The translations under genes were made by a program, and so were the position numbers. From Betaproteobacteria bacterium (GTDB taxonomy: Bacteria; Pseudomonadota; Gammaproteobacteria; Burkholderiales; Casimicrobiaceae), in the NCBI GenBank assembly GCA_016704895.1, contig JADIZG010000066.1:1-64000 (forward strand): a stretch of 64,000 nt of DNA. Direction: 5' to 3'. Below, in pieces: positions 16,969 to 26,689 of the stretch. Position 1 is the first letter of the stretch. The number at the start of each line of letters is the position of its first letter. The notes beneath the pieces were generated by a model. That model saw only the letters and a program-made list of their open reading frames with translations. It made no database searches and was not told the origin of the DNA.

Positions 16969-19298
16969 CTACTTCTTGAGATAGGTGATCTTCGTCGTGC
17001 CGATGCTGCCGTTGAACGCGAACGGCGCCTGGTCGTAGTAATCAAGCGACACCGGCGAATCCAGGTCGGTGCCGATGTCGAACGTCGCATTCGACGTGAA
17101 GTGCAGCGACATCGCGGCCGGCACCCGGGCCTGGCCCACCACTTCGCCATTCACCCTCAGCGTGACGTCCATCGGCCCGCCGATGGCGGCAGCCAGCTTC
17201 GATTCGACCTCGATCTTCGCCTTGCCGAGCGGCAGTTTGGACTTCGAACGGATCTTCGTGCGCTGAACCTCGAACAGGTTGAACTCGTAGTTCAGGAAGC
17301 CGTCCTTCACATACGTCGTGATGCCGCCGGAGAACCCGGCCAGCGCGTACAGCACGCCGTTGGCGTTCGCCGGCACGTCCACGTCCATGGTCACGAGGCT
17401 GCCGTTCTTGCCGAGCTTGGGTGCGGCGGACTCGGGCATCCGGGTCATCGGGCCGTCGAAGGTCCACTCGGTGAGCGGCGAGGCAGGCGCGTCCTCCGGG
17501 ATGGAACATCGCGGTGGACCACAGGCCGCCGCCGATCGGCAGGTTCTTGTTCTTCGTGGACTCGAGCAGGAACAGCGCCTTCATCTCCTCGAGCTTCTGC
17601 GGATTCGAGGCGGCAAGGTCGTTCGCCTGACTCCAGTCCTCGTCGAGGTTGTAGAGCTCCCACCGGTCCGTCAGCGGCGACCATTCCTTGACGCCTTTCG
17701 GTATCCCGCCCACCCACGGCTCGCGCGGGCCCGGGGCGCTCGCGAACCAGCCGTCGTGATAGATCCCGCGGCTGGCCATGATGTCGAAGAACTGGGTCTT
17801 GCGCATGCCCTTCGCCTGGGCATCGCCAAACGTGTAGACCATGCTGACACCAGCGAACGGGTCCTGCTCGATGCCGTTGACCACCTTGGGCGGCGGTGAT
17901 CTTCGTCAGCTCGTAGATCGTCGGCACGATGTCGATCACGTGGTGGAACTGCGGCCGCGGCGTCGGCGCTGCCTGGATCTGCTTGGGCCACGAGACGGCC
18001 ATCGGCTGGCGCGTGCCGCCGAAGTAGGCGCCCATGAGCTTGGTGCCCTGGTAGGGGGTGCTCCCCGCCCACGCCCAGGCGGCGTGATACATGTTGTCGG
18101 TCTTCGGGCCGCCCAGCGCATCGAGGCCGCCCAGTTCGTTCAACGCCTCGAGGTGCTGCGAGATCTTGGTTGGAATCCCGTTCTGCGCGAGCTGCTCGCT
18201 GATCGTGCCGTTGAGGCCCTCGGACGAGGAGCCGTTGTCGCCCCAGATGTAGAAGATCAGCGTGTTCTCGAGCCGCCCTGGCTTCTCGATTTCGTCGATG
18301 ACGCGGCCCGCGTTGTAGTCGGCGTGCTCGGTGAACCCGGCAAACACCTCCATCAGTCGACGCTGGAACGGCTTTTCTTCCTCTGGAATCGAATCCCACG
18401 ATGCCATCGACGCGGGGCGTGCGGTGAGCTGTGCGGTCTGCGGGATCCAGCCTTTCGCCTTGGCGTTGGCAAAGGCGCGCTCGCGGTACCTGTCCCAGCC
18501 GTCGTCGAACTTGCCCTTGTACTTGTCGGCCCATTCCTTCATGACCTGGTGCGGACCGTGCGACGCGCCGGGCGCCCAGTACATGAAGAACGGCTTGTCC
18601 GGCGCATAGGCCTTCTGTTCGCGCAGCCAGGTGATCGCGTCCTCGGCAATGTCCTCGGTGAGGTGGTAGCCCTTGGGCTTCTGCTGGATGACCTCGGTGG
18701 TGTTGCGCGTCAGGGTCGGCTCGTACTGCGAGGCCTCGCCGGCCAGGAAGCCGTAGAAGTACTCGAAGCCGTAGCCGGTGGGCCAATAGTCGAACGGCCC
18801 CTTGCTGGTGATCTGCTCCTCGGGCGTGTTGTGCCACTTGCCCCAGGCGCCGGTGTTGTAGCCGTAGTTCTTGAGCACTTCGGCGACCGTCGCCGAGGAC
18901 TTCGGGATCGTGCCGCTGAATCCGTCGAAGTCGTTGGCGATCGCCGCGATCTGTCCGTTGCCGACGCGGGTGTGATTGCACCCGGTAAGCAGTGCCGCGC
19001 GCGTGGGGGAGCACATGGCAGTGGAGTGGCAGCGGTTGAAGGAGACTCCGAGCTTCGCCACCCGGTCGAGCGTCGGCGTATTGATCTCGCCGCCGTAAGT
19101 CGATGGGGTGCCCGGACCGACGTCGTCCATCAGGATGATGAGGATGTTCGGTGCGCCATCCTTGAGGCGCCTCGGCTCCACGCGCTTCTTGTACGTGGAC
19201 GTCTCGATCGTCAGCCCCGCCTTGGAGGCGGACGGCGTGGGCGGAAACGGCAGTACTTCCTGCGCTGACGCCGCCGTTGCAAACAACATCCCAAGCAT
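16969..19298 (-). CDS. arylsulfatase 2, exported (frame breaks)
   Basis: A paralogue of sulfatase 1, arranged in tandem 39 bp upstream of it. It begins with the end of a signal peptide (MLGMLFATAASAQ; the true start may lie a few codons upstream, where the frame stays open), then NILIILMDDVGPGTPSTYGG, formylglycine motif AMCSPTRAALLTG (Cys 96), WHNTPEEQITSKGPFDYWPT, FMYWAPGASHGPHQVMKEW, IWGDNGSSSEG and HHVIDIVPTIYELTKI. Frame changes near 17890 and 17500 lead to YTFGDAQAKGMRKTQFFD, KEWSPLTDRWELYNLDEDWS and the C-terminal beta domain ending KITYLKK. It should act in the periplasm on sulfate esters once its Cys is oxidised by a formylglycine-generating enzyme, which is not in this window. Confidence 0.8.
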
Positions 19299-19388
19299 GA
19301 TGCAAAGGAAGGATCGATTGGGCTTGCCGCTCCTTGAACGGAAGCCTCTTCTCTGCAGGATAAGCTGACTGAATTCGCGATTGCGGCA

Positions 19389-20365
19389 TCAGAACGTGTA
19401 GACCATCTTCAGCCAGATGTAGTCGCCATTCAGACGATTCTTGGTCTCCAGCTCCGGCAGCCACTTGAACTCGAACAGCAGCTTCTCCTTGCCGATCGGC
19501 TGGATGTAGCCCAGCACCGGCCCGATGCCGGCGGTGCGGCCCTTGAAACAGCCGAGCGTCGCGCCGGATCCGCTGTCGCAAGTCACCTGCTGGAAGTACC
19601 AGGCCTCGGCGCCGATCGTGGCGAAGCCCGAGCCGAGCGGCACGATCTGCTGCACCGAGGCATCGAGGTGCAGGACGTTGCCGCTCTTGTACTGGGTGTC
19701 GTTGTTCTCGGTGTTGATCGCGTAGCCCAGGTGCGCCGCCGCGTTGAAGCCCGTCTTGGCGTTGCTGTAGGCGGCGCCGACGATCGGGTCGAAGGTCCAG
19801 TAGTTGAGCCCCGTATTGCCGAGACGGCCCACCTCGTAGCTACCCGTCGGCGCGTAGACCGGCATCAGGAAGTCGTACTGCCAGCTGTCGGATTTCCAGG
19901 CCAGCATCACGGGCACCACGGTCAGGTCGCCGATGCCGGACACGCTGTTCTCGACCTCGACGCCGCCCAGCGCCGCGGAGTTGCCGGAGATGGACAGCCA
20001 GGTGTAGGGGCAGGAACGCGGCGACGGCGTAATGTGCACCCCCGAGGATCGTCTGCTCCAGACCGTAGCCCCGCCGAGCACCAGCGTGTTGGCGTCGGCG
20101 TTCAGATTGGCAACGACCCCGGCTGCCGTGGGGACGCGCGCGGAGGCGCTGCCCTGGTAGTTGATGTACATCGGCTTGAAGAACCCTCCAGGCGACGTCG
20201 GCGGCAGATCCATCAGCGTGGCATTGGCGCCCGGCATGATGTGCGACGTACCGCCTTCGCCGGCGAGGGCGATGGGAGACGCCGCGACGAGCGCGCAAAG
20301 CATCGTCACCACCAGCCACGGCTTGCGGCGGTGCGCCCCTCGATCAACGTCGTTGGCTTCAACAC
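19389..20365 (-). CDS. outer-membrane barrel, phenol meta-pathway 'MetA/SphA' type
   Basis: The mature part begins GTSHIMPGANATLMDLPPT and PGGFFKPMYINYQG. It continues VSGIGDLTVVPVMLAWKS, WQYDFLMPVYAPTGSYEVG, NYWTFDPIVGAAYSNAKTGF and GIGPVLGYIQPIGKEKLLFE, ending with an aromatic residue (LKMVYTF) as in outer-membrane barrels. The order fits the 'MetA-pathway of phenol degradation / SphA' family (Pfam Phenol_MetA_deg), thought to pass hydrophobic compounds across the outer membrane. A GTG at 20365 follows AGGAG with good spacing, but one frame change is needed before the signal peptide (LVVTMLCALVAASPIALAG). A second break near 20040 may separate an internal segment. Confidence 0.7.
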
Positions 20366-20449
20366 TGTGAATTCTCCTGTCGGAACTGGCGGGAGCGACC
20401 GTCGCGGCCTGGCACTCGCGTGCGACGACGGCGATGGTCACCGGTGGCT

Positions 20450-21257
20450 TCACTGGGTCGGCAACAACAGCACCATGCTCGCCCGAATCGTCCACTTTGG
20501 ATTGCCGACGTCGTCCTTGAGGTCGTAGTCGACCTCGACGTTCGGCCGCCACTTATGCCCGGCCATCGTCACGACCTGGCCGTAATTGACGCCGAGGCTG
20601 AGCGACGCCCAGCGTGACTTCTCGGTGTCGTAGACGAGCGCGCTGTTGCCGAGCGACAGCGAGCGGCCCCGCCCAGCTGGTAGCTGAAGATCGGCTGCAG
20701 GTTGATCAGGCCGACATCGGGCGCGCTGCCGTCCCGGCGAACGAGAAGAACGTCTGCGCGAACAGGCCCCAGTTGATCTGCTTGGACGACGAGTTGACGA
20801 ATCCCAGCGCCGGCCCGGCGGTCCACTTGTCGGTGGTGAGCCCGTCCTGGCCCGTCGGCATCGTGCCCGAGACGCCGACACCCCAGCGGCCCCATGGCGC
20901 GCCGAACACGACGAGGTCGAAGATCGTGGTGTCCGCCAATCCCGTCGCGCCCGACGGCGACGACGTGACGTAGGGCTGCGTGACGCGGAAAATGTGGTTG
21001 GTACTCCCCAGTGCGAACGGGATCGCGGCGCGGAACACCACCTGGTTGGCAGAGTCGTCGTTGCCGTGGAAGTTCGCCGTGTACCAGTCGTTCAATTGGA
21101 ACGACATCAGCGAAGCAGTCGGGTCGGTCGCCTGGGCAGCGAGTTCGTCGGCACTGGCCTGCGCTTGCACGCTCGCCGGCAGCGCCTGGGCAACGACGAA
21201 CGCAAGCGTCGCGCTGAAGCGAGCCGATGACTGGCATGACCGCACTTCTGTCCGCAC
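20450..21257 (-). CDS. outer-membrane beta-barrel protein ('transporter' family, frameshifted)
   Basis: A signal peptide (LAFVVAQALPASVQAQ) is followed by DPTASLMSFQLNDWYTANFH, FRAAIPFALGSTNHIFRVTQ, GLADTTIFDLVVFGAPWGRW, GVGVSGTMPTGQDGL and WGLFAQTFFSFAG. After frame changes near 20735 and 20670 it continues LINLQPIFSYQLG, SLSLGNSALVYDTEKSRWA and WRPNVEVDYDLKDDVG, ending IRASMVLLLPTQ. The blocks are those of the small outer-membrane barrels named 'transporter', distantly related to the remnant at 1009-1882. It is the first gene of the minus-strand envelope run and faces the LysR gene across about 290 bp, so it is the natural target of that regulator. Confidence 0.7.
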
Positions 21258-21549
21258 GTTGCCTGTTCCTGTTGCGTTGCTCGTTTCGCCGGGCGATCGC
21301 AGTGGGTTCCCTGAACCGTCGCTGCGGTTTCGCGGTTCGCAGACCGGTTCCGACGCACTCCGGCGGCGACTTTATTCGCAGCGACTCACGGCAGCGATGC
21401 CGTTTGCGCAGCCATTGATGCATCCCGCGCATTTCGTGCCGTAAAGTCCCGCGGATCCGGGGCGCGACCTGCCCGCAGAACCTGTGGATTGTGCTCAGGA
21501 GAAACATGTGCTCCAATGCCGAATACGCACAGAGCGATAACTTTCGCGC
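21258..21549. promoter_or_regulatory. divergent promoter region (LysR / envelope cluster)
   Basis: About 290 bp lie between two divergent start codons. This is the usual site for LysR-family operators. An imperfect dyad GATGC-N7-GCATT (about 21418-21434) has the right scale, but I cannot show that it is an operator, and no clear -35/-10 pair stands out. Confidence 0.4.
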
Positions 21550-22500
21550 ATGTCTCTGCTGAACCGGGAACTCGAGTACTTCCTCGCGATCTGCGAGACG
21601 CGCAACCTCGCGCGCGCCGCGGACGCCATCGGCATCACCCAGCCCGCGCTGACGCGCAGCCTGCAGCGGCTGGAAGCGCACATGGGCGCGCCGTTGTTCG
21701 TGCGCGCGCCGCGCGGCGTCGAGTTGACGCCGATCGGCACGGTGCTCCGAGCCCGTGCGGCGAAGGCGCGCGTCACGCTGGACGATGCCGAGCGCGAGGT
21801 CGGGCAACTTGCGGCTGGCAAGCTCGGCCGGGTCCGGATCGGCGCCGGCCCGATGGTCGCGCCTGTCATCAGCCAGGCGCTGCTGCCGCGATTCGTCGTC
21901 GAGCGTCCGGCCGCCCAGATCCAGCTTCACGTCGCGTTCAATGCCGAGCTCTTCGGGCTCATCGAATCCGGGAATCTCGACTTCGCGATCTGCGGCGCGC
22001 TCGAGAGGCCTGCCAACCTCGATTTCCGGCCGCTGCTCACAACCGACCTCGTGGTCATCGTGCGGGCGGGTCATCCGCTCACGAAACTGAGGCGGCCGAC
22101 CATCCGCGACCTCGCGGCGTTTCGAAGTGCGGCGCCGAGCGTGGGCCTGCCGGCGCGCGCGGTCGTCGAGCGGATACTGACGAGCTTCGGGCTGGGGGAC
22201 CGGCCGCACGCCGTCGAAACCAACTCGTGGGAAGCGATACTCGACGCCGTCGGGACAACCGACCTGTTCAGTCTCGCGCCGCGCGACCAGATGCTGCGGC
22301 AAGGATGGACGTCGCGCTTCGCGACCATCGACATCCCGGAGATCGACGTCCGCCCGACCACCGGCGTACTGACGCGTACCGACGCCTACCTGTCGCCACT
22401 GGCCGCCCGCGCGATCGAACTGATCGAACAGGCCTTCGCCGAACGCGTGCCCGACAACCTGGCGCGCAAGTCCCGCGGTCGGCTCGCAGCCGTTCGCTGA
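21550..22500 (+). CDS. LysR-family transcriptional regulator
   Basis: A 316-residue regulator. The N-terminal winged helix-turn-helix reads LEYFLAICETRNLARAADAI, then ITQPALTRSLQRLEAHMGAP, then LFVRAPRGVELTPIG: the standard LysR signature in the first 65 residues. The effector domain follows from about residue 90 (GKLGRVRIGAGPMVAPVISQ, LDFAICGALE, LVVIVRAGHPL) to DVRPTTGVLTR near 270. It runs divergently from the envelope/sulfatase cluster and is followed after 27 bp by an MFS transporter, so it probably regulates one or both. The inducer is unknown; an aromatic or sulfated compound would fit the sulfatase/barrel context (inference). Confidence 0.9.
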   Translation: MSLLNRELEYFLAICETRNLARAADAIGITQPALTRSLQRLEAHMGAPLFVRAPRGVELTPIGTVLRARAAKARVTLDDAEREVGQLAAGKLGRVRIGAGPMVAPVISQALLPRFVVERPAAQIQLHVAFNAELFGLIESGNLDFAICGALERPANLDFRPLLTTDLVVIVRAGHPLTKLRRPTIRDLAAFRSAAPSVGLPARAVVERILTSFGLGDRPHAVETNSWEAILDAVGTTDLFSLAPRDQMLRQGWTSRFATIDIPEIDVRPTTGVLTRTDAYLSPLAARAIELIEQAFAERVPDNLARKSRGRLAAVR

Positions 22501-22527
22501 CAGCTCCGCCTTCCGGTCCGCAAGCGA

Positions 22528-23797
22528 ATGACGGGATCGGTCAACACGCCGCGGCCGGCGACGCGTCGCCCGCTGGCCTCGTGGGTCGCCTACGACATGG
22601 CGGCGCACGGTTACGGCCTCGTCGTCGCCGGCGTCGGCTTTCCACTGTACTTCGCGTCGTTCGTCGCCGCCGGGCACGGCAACGCCGACATGCTGTGGTC
22701 GATCGCGATCGGACTGCCGCTCGTGGTGGCCGGACTCGTCGGCCCATGGATCGGTGCGCTCGCGGATTCGACGCAACGTCGGCGCGTCCTGCTCGCGGCG
22801 ATGACGATTGCCAGCAGCGTAGCGACGGCATTGCTCGCCCTGGTCGGCGCCGGCGAGGTCGCGCTAGGAATCGTGCTGTTCGCCTTCGCACACGCGACGC
22901 ACCTGCTCGCAGCGAGTCTCTACAATTCCTACTTGCCGTTGATCGCGTCACCTGCCCGGCTCTCCCGCATCTCCGGGCTCGCCTGGGGACTTTCCTATCT
23001 TGGCAGCGTGGCGTGCTTCCTGCTGTGCCTGCCGTTCACGCGCGACGGTCTCGGCGCCGACAACGCGACCAACTTCGCGCTTGCCTTCGTCGTCACCGCT
23101 GCCTTCGTGGCCGTCATCGGGTTGCCCGCCATCCTCGGCCTGCCCGTTGACGCGCCGAAGCGGAGGGCCGACGACGGGCCGGGACCGTATCGACGCATCC
23201 TGTCGACGGTCCGCGCATGGAAGCGGGACCGCAACGTGCCCAAGCTGCTGCTCGCGTACTACCTGATCAATGACGGCATCGTCACCACCGTCTTCTTCAC
23301 CGCGTTGACGTTTCGACGAACCTACGGCATGGAGGTCCAGGAGATCTTCGTGCTTTCGCTGGTGCTCCAGCTCGTCGCCATACCGTCGACGATACTGTTC
23401 GGATGGCTCGGGGAGCGCTGGTCGCAGCGCGGCGCGATCTACGTCGCGCTCTCGCTCTGGATTGCCGTGCTGATTCTCATGGCCAGCGCCGACGGCCGCA
23501 ACGGCGCAATCGCAGTCACGCTGGCCCTGGGGCTGGTGCTCGGCTCGACGCAGAGTCTCTTCCGCAGCCTGTTCGCCGGTATGGTGCCGATCGATCGATC
23601 ATCCGAGTATTTCGGCTTTCACACCCCTGGTTGGCCGTGCGTCCGCGGCGCTGGGGCCGCTGATGTTCGGCGTCGTGAGCGCGGCGACCGGCAGCCAACG
23701 TGCGGCGATGGCATCGCTCGCCGTCTTCTTCGTGACGGGCGGCATCGTACTGGCATTCGTGCGCACGCCGGAGCAAGGTTCCGCAGCCGCGGCGTGA
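22528..23797 (+). CDS. Atg22/UMF1-type MFS transporter (one frame break)
   Basis: A 12-helix type permease starting LASWVAYDMAAHGYGLVVAG, followed by FPLYFASFVA, GPWIGALADSTQRRRVLLAA (loop 2-3 motif), FAHATHLLAASLYNSYLPLI, ISGLAWGLSYLGSVACFLLC, VPKLLLAYYLINDGIVTTVF and GLVLGSTQSLFRSLFAGMVP. This is the Atg22/UMF1 branch of the major facilitator superfamily, in which YD-WA near the N-terminus and 'YxxNDG' are typical. One base near 23625 shifts the frame; the correct continuation (GRASAALGPLMFGVVSAATG to FVRTPEQGSAAAA) ends at 23797. Substrate unknown; amino acids or small metabolites are transported by relatives. It follows the LysR gene by 27 bp, probably in one transcript. Confidence 0.8.
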
Positions 23798-24046
23798 GGA
23801 CCTTTCCGTTCAGGAAGGGTGACCCGGGCGTCGTTCGTGGCCGGTACCGCCCGGGATCGCCTTGGCAAAAGCATCGTGCAGGATTTCCGTCGTGGTTCCG
23901 CCGCGTGGGCCGCGGGCGTGCATTGCCGAGGGGAAATGACCGGCGCGACGAACGCCGACGAGCAGTCCGGGCGGTCTTCGTCGCGTCACTTCGGGCAGGT
24001 CGGACCTGCGGGCCGGATGTCGCGGAATGCGCGAGCCGAAAAGAGA
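23798..24046. other. non-coding gap
   Basis: No gene is visible between the MFS transporter and the tRNA-Asn terminator. An imperfect dyad CCTTTCC/GGAAGGG directly after the transporter stop could be a weak terminator for that gene. Confidence 0.35.
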
Positions 24047-24069
24047 ACGGCGCCACTCGAAGGCGCCGT
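24047..24069 (-). terminator. intrinsic terminator after tRNA-Asn
   Basis: ACGGCGCC (24047-24054) and GGCGCCGT (24062-24069) form a perfect 8-bp stem with a 7-nt loop. On the minus strand the stem runs into TTCTCTTTTC. It lies about 75 bp beyond the tRNA 3' end and would close the pgsA/tRNA-Asn transcript. Confidence 0.7.
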
Positions 24070-24142
24070 CGCGAGGAGGCTTGGCCTCAGTCCGGCTAAG
24101 CCTGGGTCCGACGCCGCCAAGCGCAGCCGCAAAGGCGATCAT

Positions 24143-24218
24143 TGGCTCCCCGACCTGGGCTCGAACCAGGGACCTGCGGATTAACAGTCCGTCGCTCTAC
24201 CAACTGAGCTATCGGGGA
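24143..24218 (-). tRNA. tRNA-Asn (anticodon GTT)
   Basis: The minus strand gives a complete 76-nt cloverleaf with encoded CCA. The acceptor arm is TCCCCGA/TCGGGGA, the D-arm contains AGCTCAGTTGGTAGAGC, the anticodon loop is CTGTTAA (GTT), and the T-arm CTGGTTCGAGCCCAG has the invariant GTTCGA. It lies 70 bp downstream of pgsA, an arrangement familiar in betaproteobacteria. Its 3' end faces the frameshift-rich 1-24 kb region. Confidence 0.97.
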
Positions 24219-24288
24219 ACGGAGCGAAGCCTCAAATTATAGCAAGCTCCGGCAGCCCCGGGCAACGGGGGCTTCCGGACGCCATTCC

Positions 24289-24860
24289 TCAGCGGTCGGA
24301 TCGCAGGTAGGGCGCCGCCTTCTTCAGGTAGTGCACCATCGACCAGAGCGTGAGGATCGCGGCGAGCCACAGCGCGACGGTGCCGAGCAGCGGCGTGGAC
24401 ACGCCCGGGATCAGCGGCTCGTAGAGCAGGAGCGCGATGATCGCCGTCATCTGCGCGGTGGTCTTGAGCTTCCCGACGAACGCGACCGCGACGCTCTTGC
24501 CCGCCCCCAGCTCGGCCATCCACTCGCGCAGCGCCGAGATCGCGATCTCGCGGCCGATGATGATGATCGCGACCAGGCGTCCGCCCGCTGCAGCTGGAGC
24601 AGCAGCACCAGCGCCGCGCACACCAGCAGCTTGTCGGCGACCGGGTCGAGGAACGCGCCGAACGCGCTCGTGAGGGCCAGCCGCCGGGCGAGCCAGCCGT
24701 CGAGCCAGTCGGTGATCGCAGCGACCGCGAAGACGGTCATCGCGAGCCAGTTCTTGCCGGCGGGCGCGAGCCAGGCGTCGGGCAGGTAGTAGACGCCGAC
24801 GAAGACCGGGATCATCAGGATCCGCAGCCAGGTGAGCGAGGTAGGGATGTTGAGCGGCAT
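24289..24860 (-). CDS. pgsA: CDP-diacylglycerol-glycerol-3-phosphate 3-phosphatidyltransferase (one frame break)
   Basis: This membrane enzyme makes phosphatidylglycerophosphate, the first committed step to phosphatidylglycerol and cardiolipin. It starts MPLNIPTSLTWLRILMIPVF. The CDP-alcohol phosphotransferase motif is complete in DWLDGWLARRLALTSAFG plus AFLDPVADK (D-G-x2-A-R-x8-G-x3-D-x3-D). The frame then breaks near 24592 (QLQRADAW); adding one C to GACGCCTGG restores RADALVAIIIIGREIAISAL, the conserved continuation, through WMAELGAGKSVAVAFVGKLK to the end. Because the gene is normally essential and the repair is one base in a C run, I regard this as a sequence error rather than a dead gene. 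The tRNA-Asn gene follows. Confidence 0.9.
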
Positions 24861-24900
24861 GCGAAACGGGCCGCGTCGACGGCCCCGCAACCGGGCGATT

Positions 24901-25338
24901 CTACCGTGCGCGAGGAGGACGGTCCCGCGACGGGATTCGCCAGAGCCAGGCGCCGGTCGCCGCCCCCACCGCCACGAGCAGCGCCTGCGCCCACCACGGG
25001 CGCACGAAGAAGACCGCCGACACCGCGATCATCGCGCTCATGAGCCCGATCGCGACGAGCTTCGTGCGCCACGGGATGCTGCGATGGCGGCGCCACTCGA
25101 GGATCGTCGGCCCAAACGTCGCGGAGCCGGTCAGCATCCGGTCGAGCTTCGGCGACGCGCGCGCAAAGCATGCCGCGGCGACGAGCAGGAACGGCGTCGT
25201 CGGCAGCACCGGGACGAACGCCCCGACGATGCCGACCAGCGTGGCGACGATGCCGACCGCGACGAGCAGCCAGCGTACGGCCGCCGACGGATGGAGGTCC
25301 GGTCGCTGGGGCGCGGCAGGATCGGCGGGATCGGGCAT
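24901..25338 (-). CDS. DUF454 (YbaN-like) membrane protein
   Basis: A 145-residue inner-membrane protein starting MPDPADPAAP. The DUF454 pattern is clear: WLLVAVGIVATLVGIVGAFV, then PVLPTTPFLLVAAACFARAS, P-K-LDRML, a middle section GPTILEWRRHRSIPWRTKLV and two C-terminal helices (MSAMIAVSAVFFV, ALLVAVGAATGAWLW). Function unknown. It lies 40 bp upstream of pgsA on the same strand and may share its transcript. The start at 25338 is the last Met before the first helix; a longer Arg-rich upstream extension is open but looks non-coding. Confidence 0.85.
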   Translation of the reverse strand: MPDPADPAAPQRPDLHPSAAVRWLLVAVGIVATLVGIVGAFVPVLPTTPFLLVAAACFARASPKLDRMLTGSATFGPTILEWRRHRSIPWRTKLVAIGLMSAMIAVSAVFFVRPWWAQALLVAVGAATGAWLWRIPSRDRPPRAR

Positions 25339-25548
25339 CGACGGTGGCGCGGCGGACGCCGCGCGATCCGGCGCGCGGCACGCGCCGATTCTATCCGCCT
25401 GCGTCCGGGCGCGCGCTCCGCACCGTGCCGTGCGAAGATCCGCGCGCGCCGATTCCTCCCCGACGGGTCTCCCATCGCTTCCGCACCGACCTCGCCAACG
25501 TCCGCCTCCGTCCCCGCACGCGCCGGGTCGGATCGCGCGCTTCCGACG

Positions 25549-26689
25549 ATGCCGCCGCGCCTCGATGCGCTCACGCCGCTGCGCTTCGTCGCCGCCGCGA
25601 TGATCGTCGTCGGGCATGGAGCGACGCTGTTCGGATTCGCGCCGGGACCCGCCGCGCTCCACGCCGCCAACGCGGGCGTCTCGTTCTTCTTCGTGCTGTC
25701 GGGCTTCGTGCGCGTACAACTACCCGGCGCTCGCGGACCGCGGCGCGCGGCAGCGTTTCTTCGCGATGCGCTTCGCCCGCATCTGGCCCATGCACGCGTT
25801 CACGCTGCTGGCCGTCGTCCTGCTGCCGCGCGCCGCCTGGGTCGTGCCGGGCGTCGATCCCTGGCTCGCAGGAGCCCTCTCGCTCCTGCTGCTGCAGGCC
25901 TGGGTGCCGGTCGCCGGCTATGCGGGCGCGTTCAACGGGCCCGCGTGGACGCTTTCGGTCGACGTGTTCTTCTACGCGATGTTCCCGCTCCTGCTCGCGC
26001 GCGTACGGGAGGCGCCGGGAAGGGCTTTGACGGGCGCGCTCCTGTTGAGCGTCGCCTTCCCGATGCTGGCCAATGCGCTCGGCGGCGCGAGGTCGGATCT
26101 CCCGCTCGACCGGTGGAACTGGTACCTGCTCGACCATTTCTTCCCGCCCGCGAGGCTCGTCGAGTTCGTGCTGGGGATGGTCGCGCCGGGGTTCGTCGAT
26201 GCGGGACCGTCTGCCGCGCGTGTCCATGGCCACGCTCGCCGAAGCCGCCGCGTCGCGGCATGCGCCGGGGACTCGCTTCCTGCACCGCGTCCCCATGCCG
26301 GCGCCTGGGTCGGTCCCGGCGTCGGGGACTGGCTCACGCAGGTCGCCGCCGCCCCGCTGTTCGCGCCCCTCGTCCTCGCGCCGGGACGCGGCGCGTCTCG
26401 CGCGTCCTGGCGATGCGCGTTCCGGTGCACCTCGGCGACCTCGGCTACGCGGTCTACCTGATGCACGGACTGGTGCTGCACGCGGCCGTGTGGCTGTCGC
26501 TCACCGCGTCGATCGGCGGGGCCGCCTCGCTGGCGGCGTTCTGGATCGCGCGTCGCCGTCGCCCACCTCGCGTGGCGGTTCGTCGAGCTCCCCGCGCGTC
26601 GCGGCATCGTGCGCGCGTTCGACCGGCGTGCCGCGATCGCCGCATCGCGCGGCCGCGACGCCGCCCGTCAGCCTTCGCCGAGCTCGTAG
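25549..26689 (+). pseudogene. acyltransferase family 3 protein, several frame breaks
   Basis: The start MPPRLDALTPLRFVAAAMIV, then VGHGA (catalytic-type His) and GVSFFFVLSGF are the classic opening of membrane acyltransferase-3 (OafA/OatA-like) enzymes, which O-acylate sugars at the membrane. The rest appears in other frames: RFARIWPMHAFTLLAVVLLP, GPAWTLSVDVFFYAMFPLLL, ARLVEFVLGMVAPGFV, LGDLGYAVYLMHGLVLHAAV and HLAWRFVELPARR. At least four frame changes are needed within about 1.1 kb, denser than in the flanking genes, so genuine decay is possible, but the landmarks are all in order. The 3' end overlaps the convergent GH130-like gene by about 20 bp. Confidence 0.7.
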
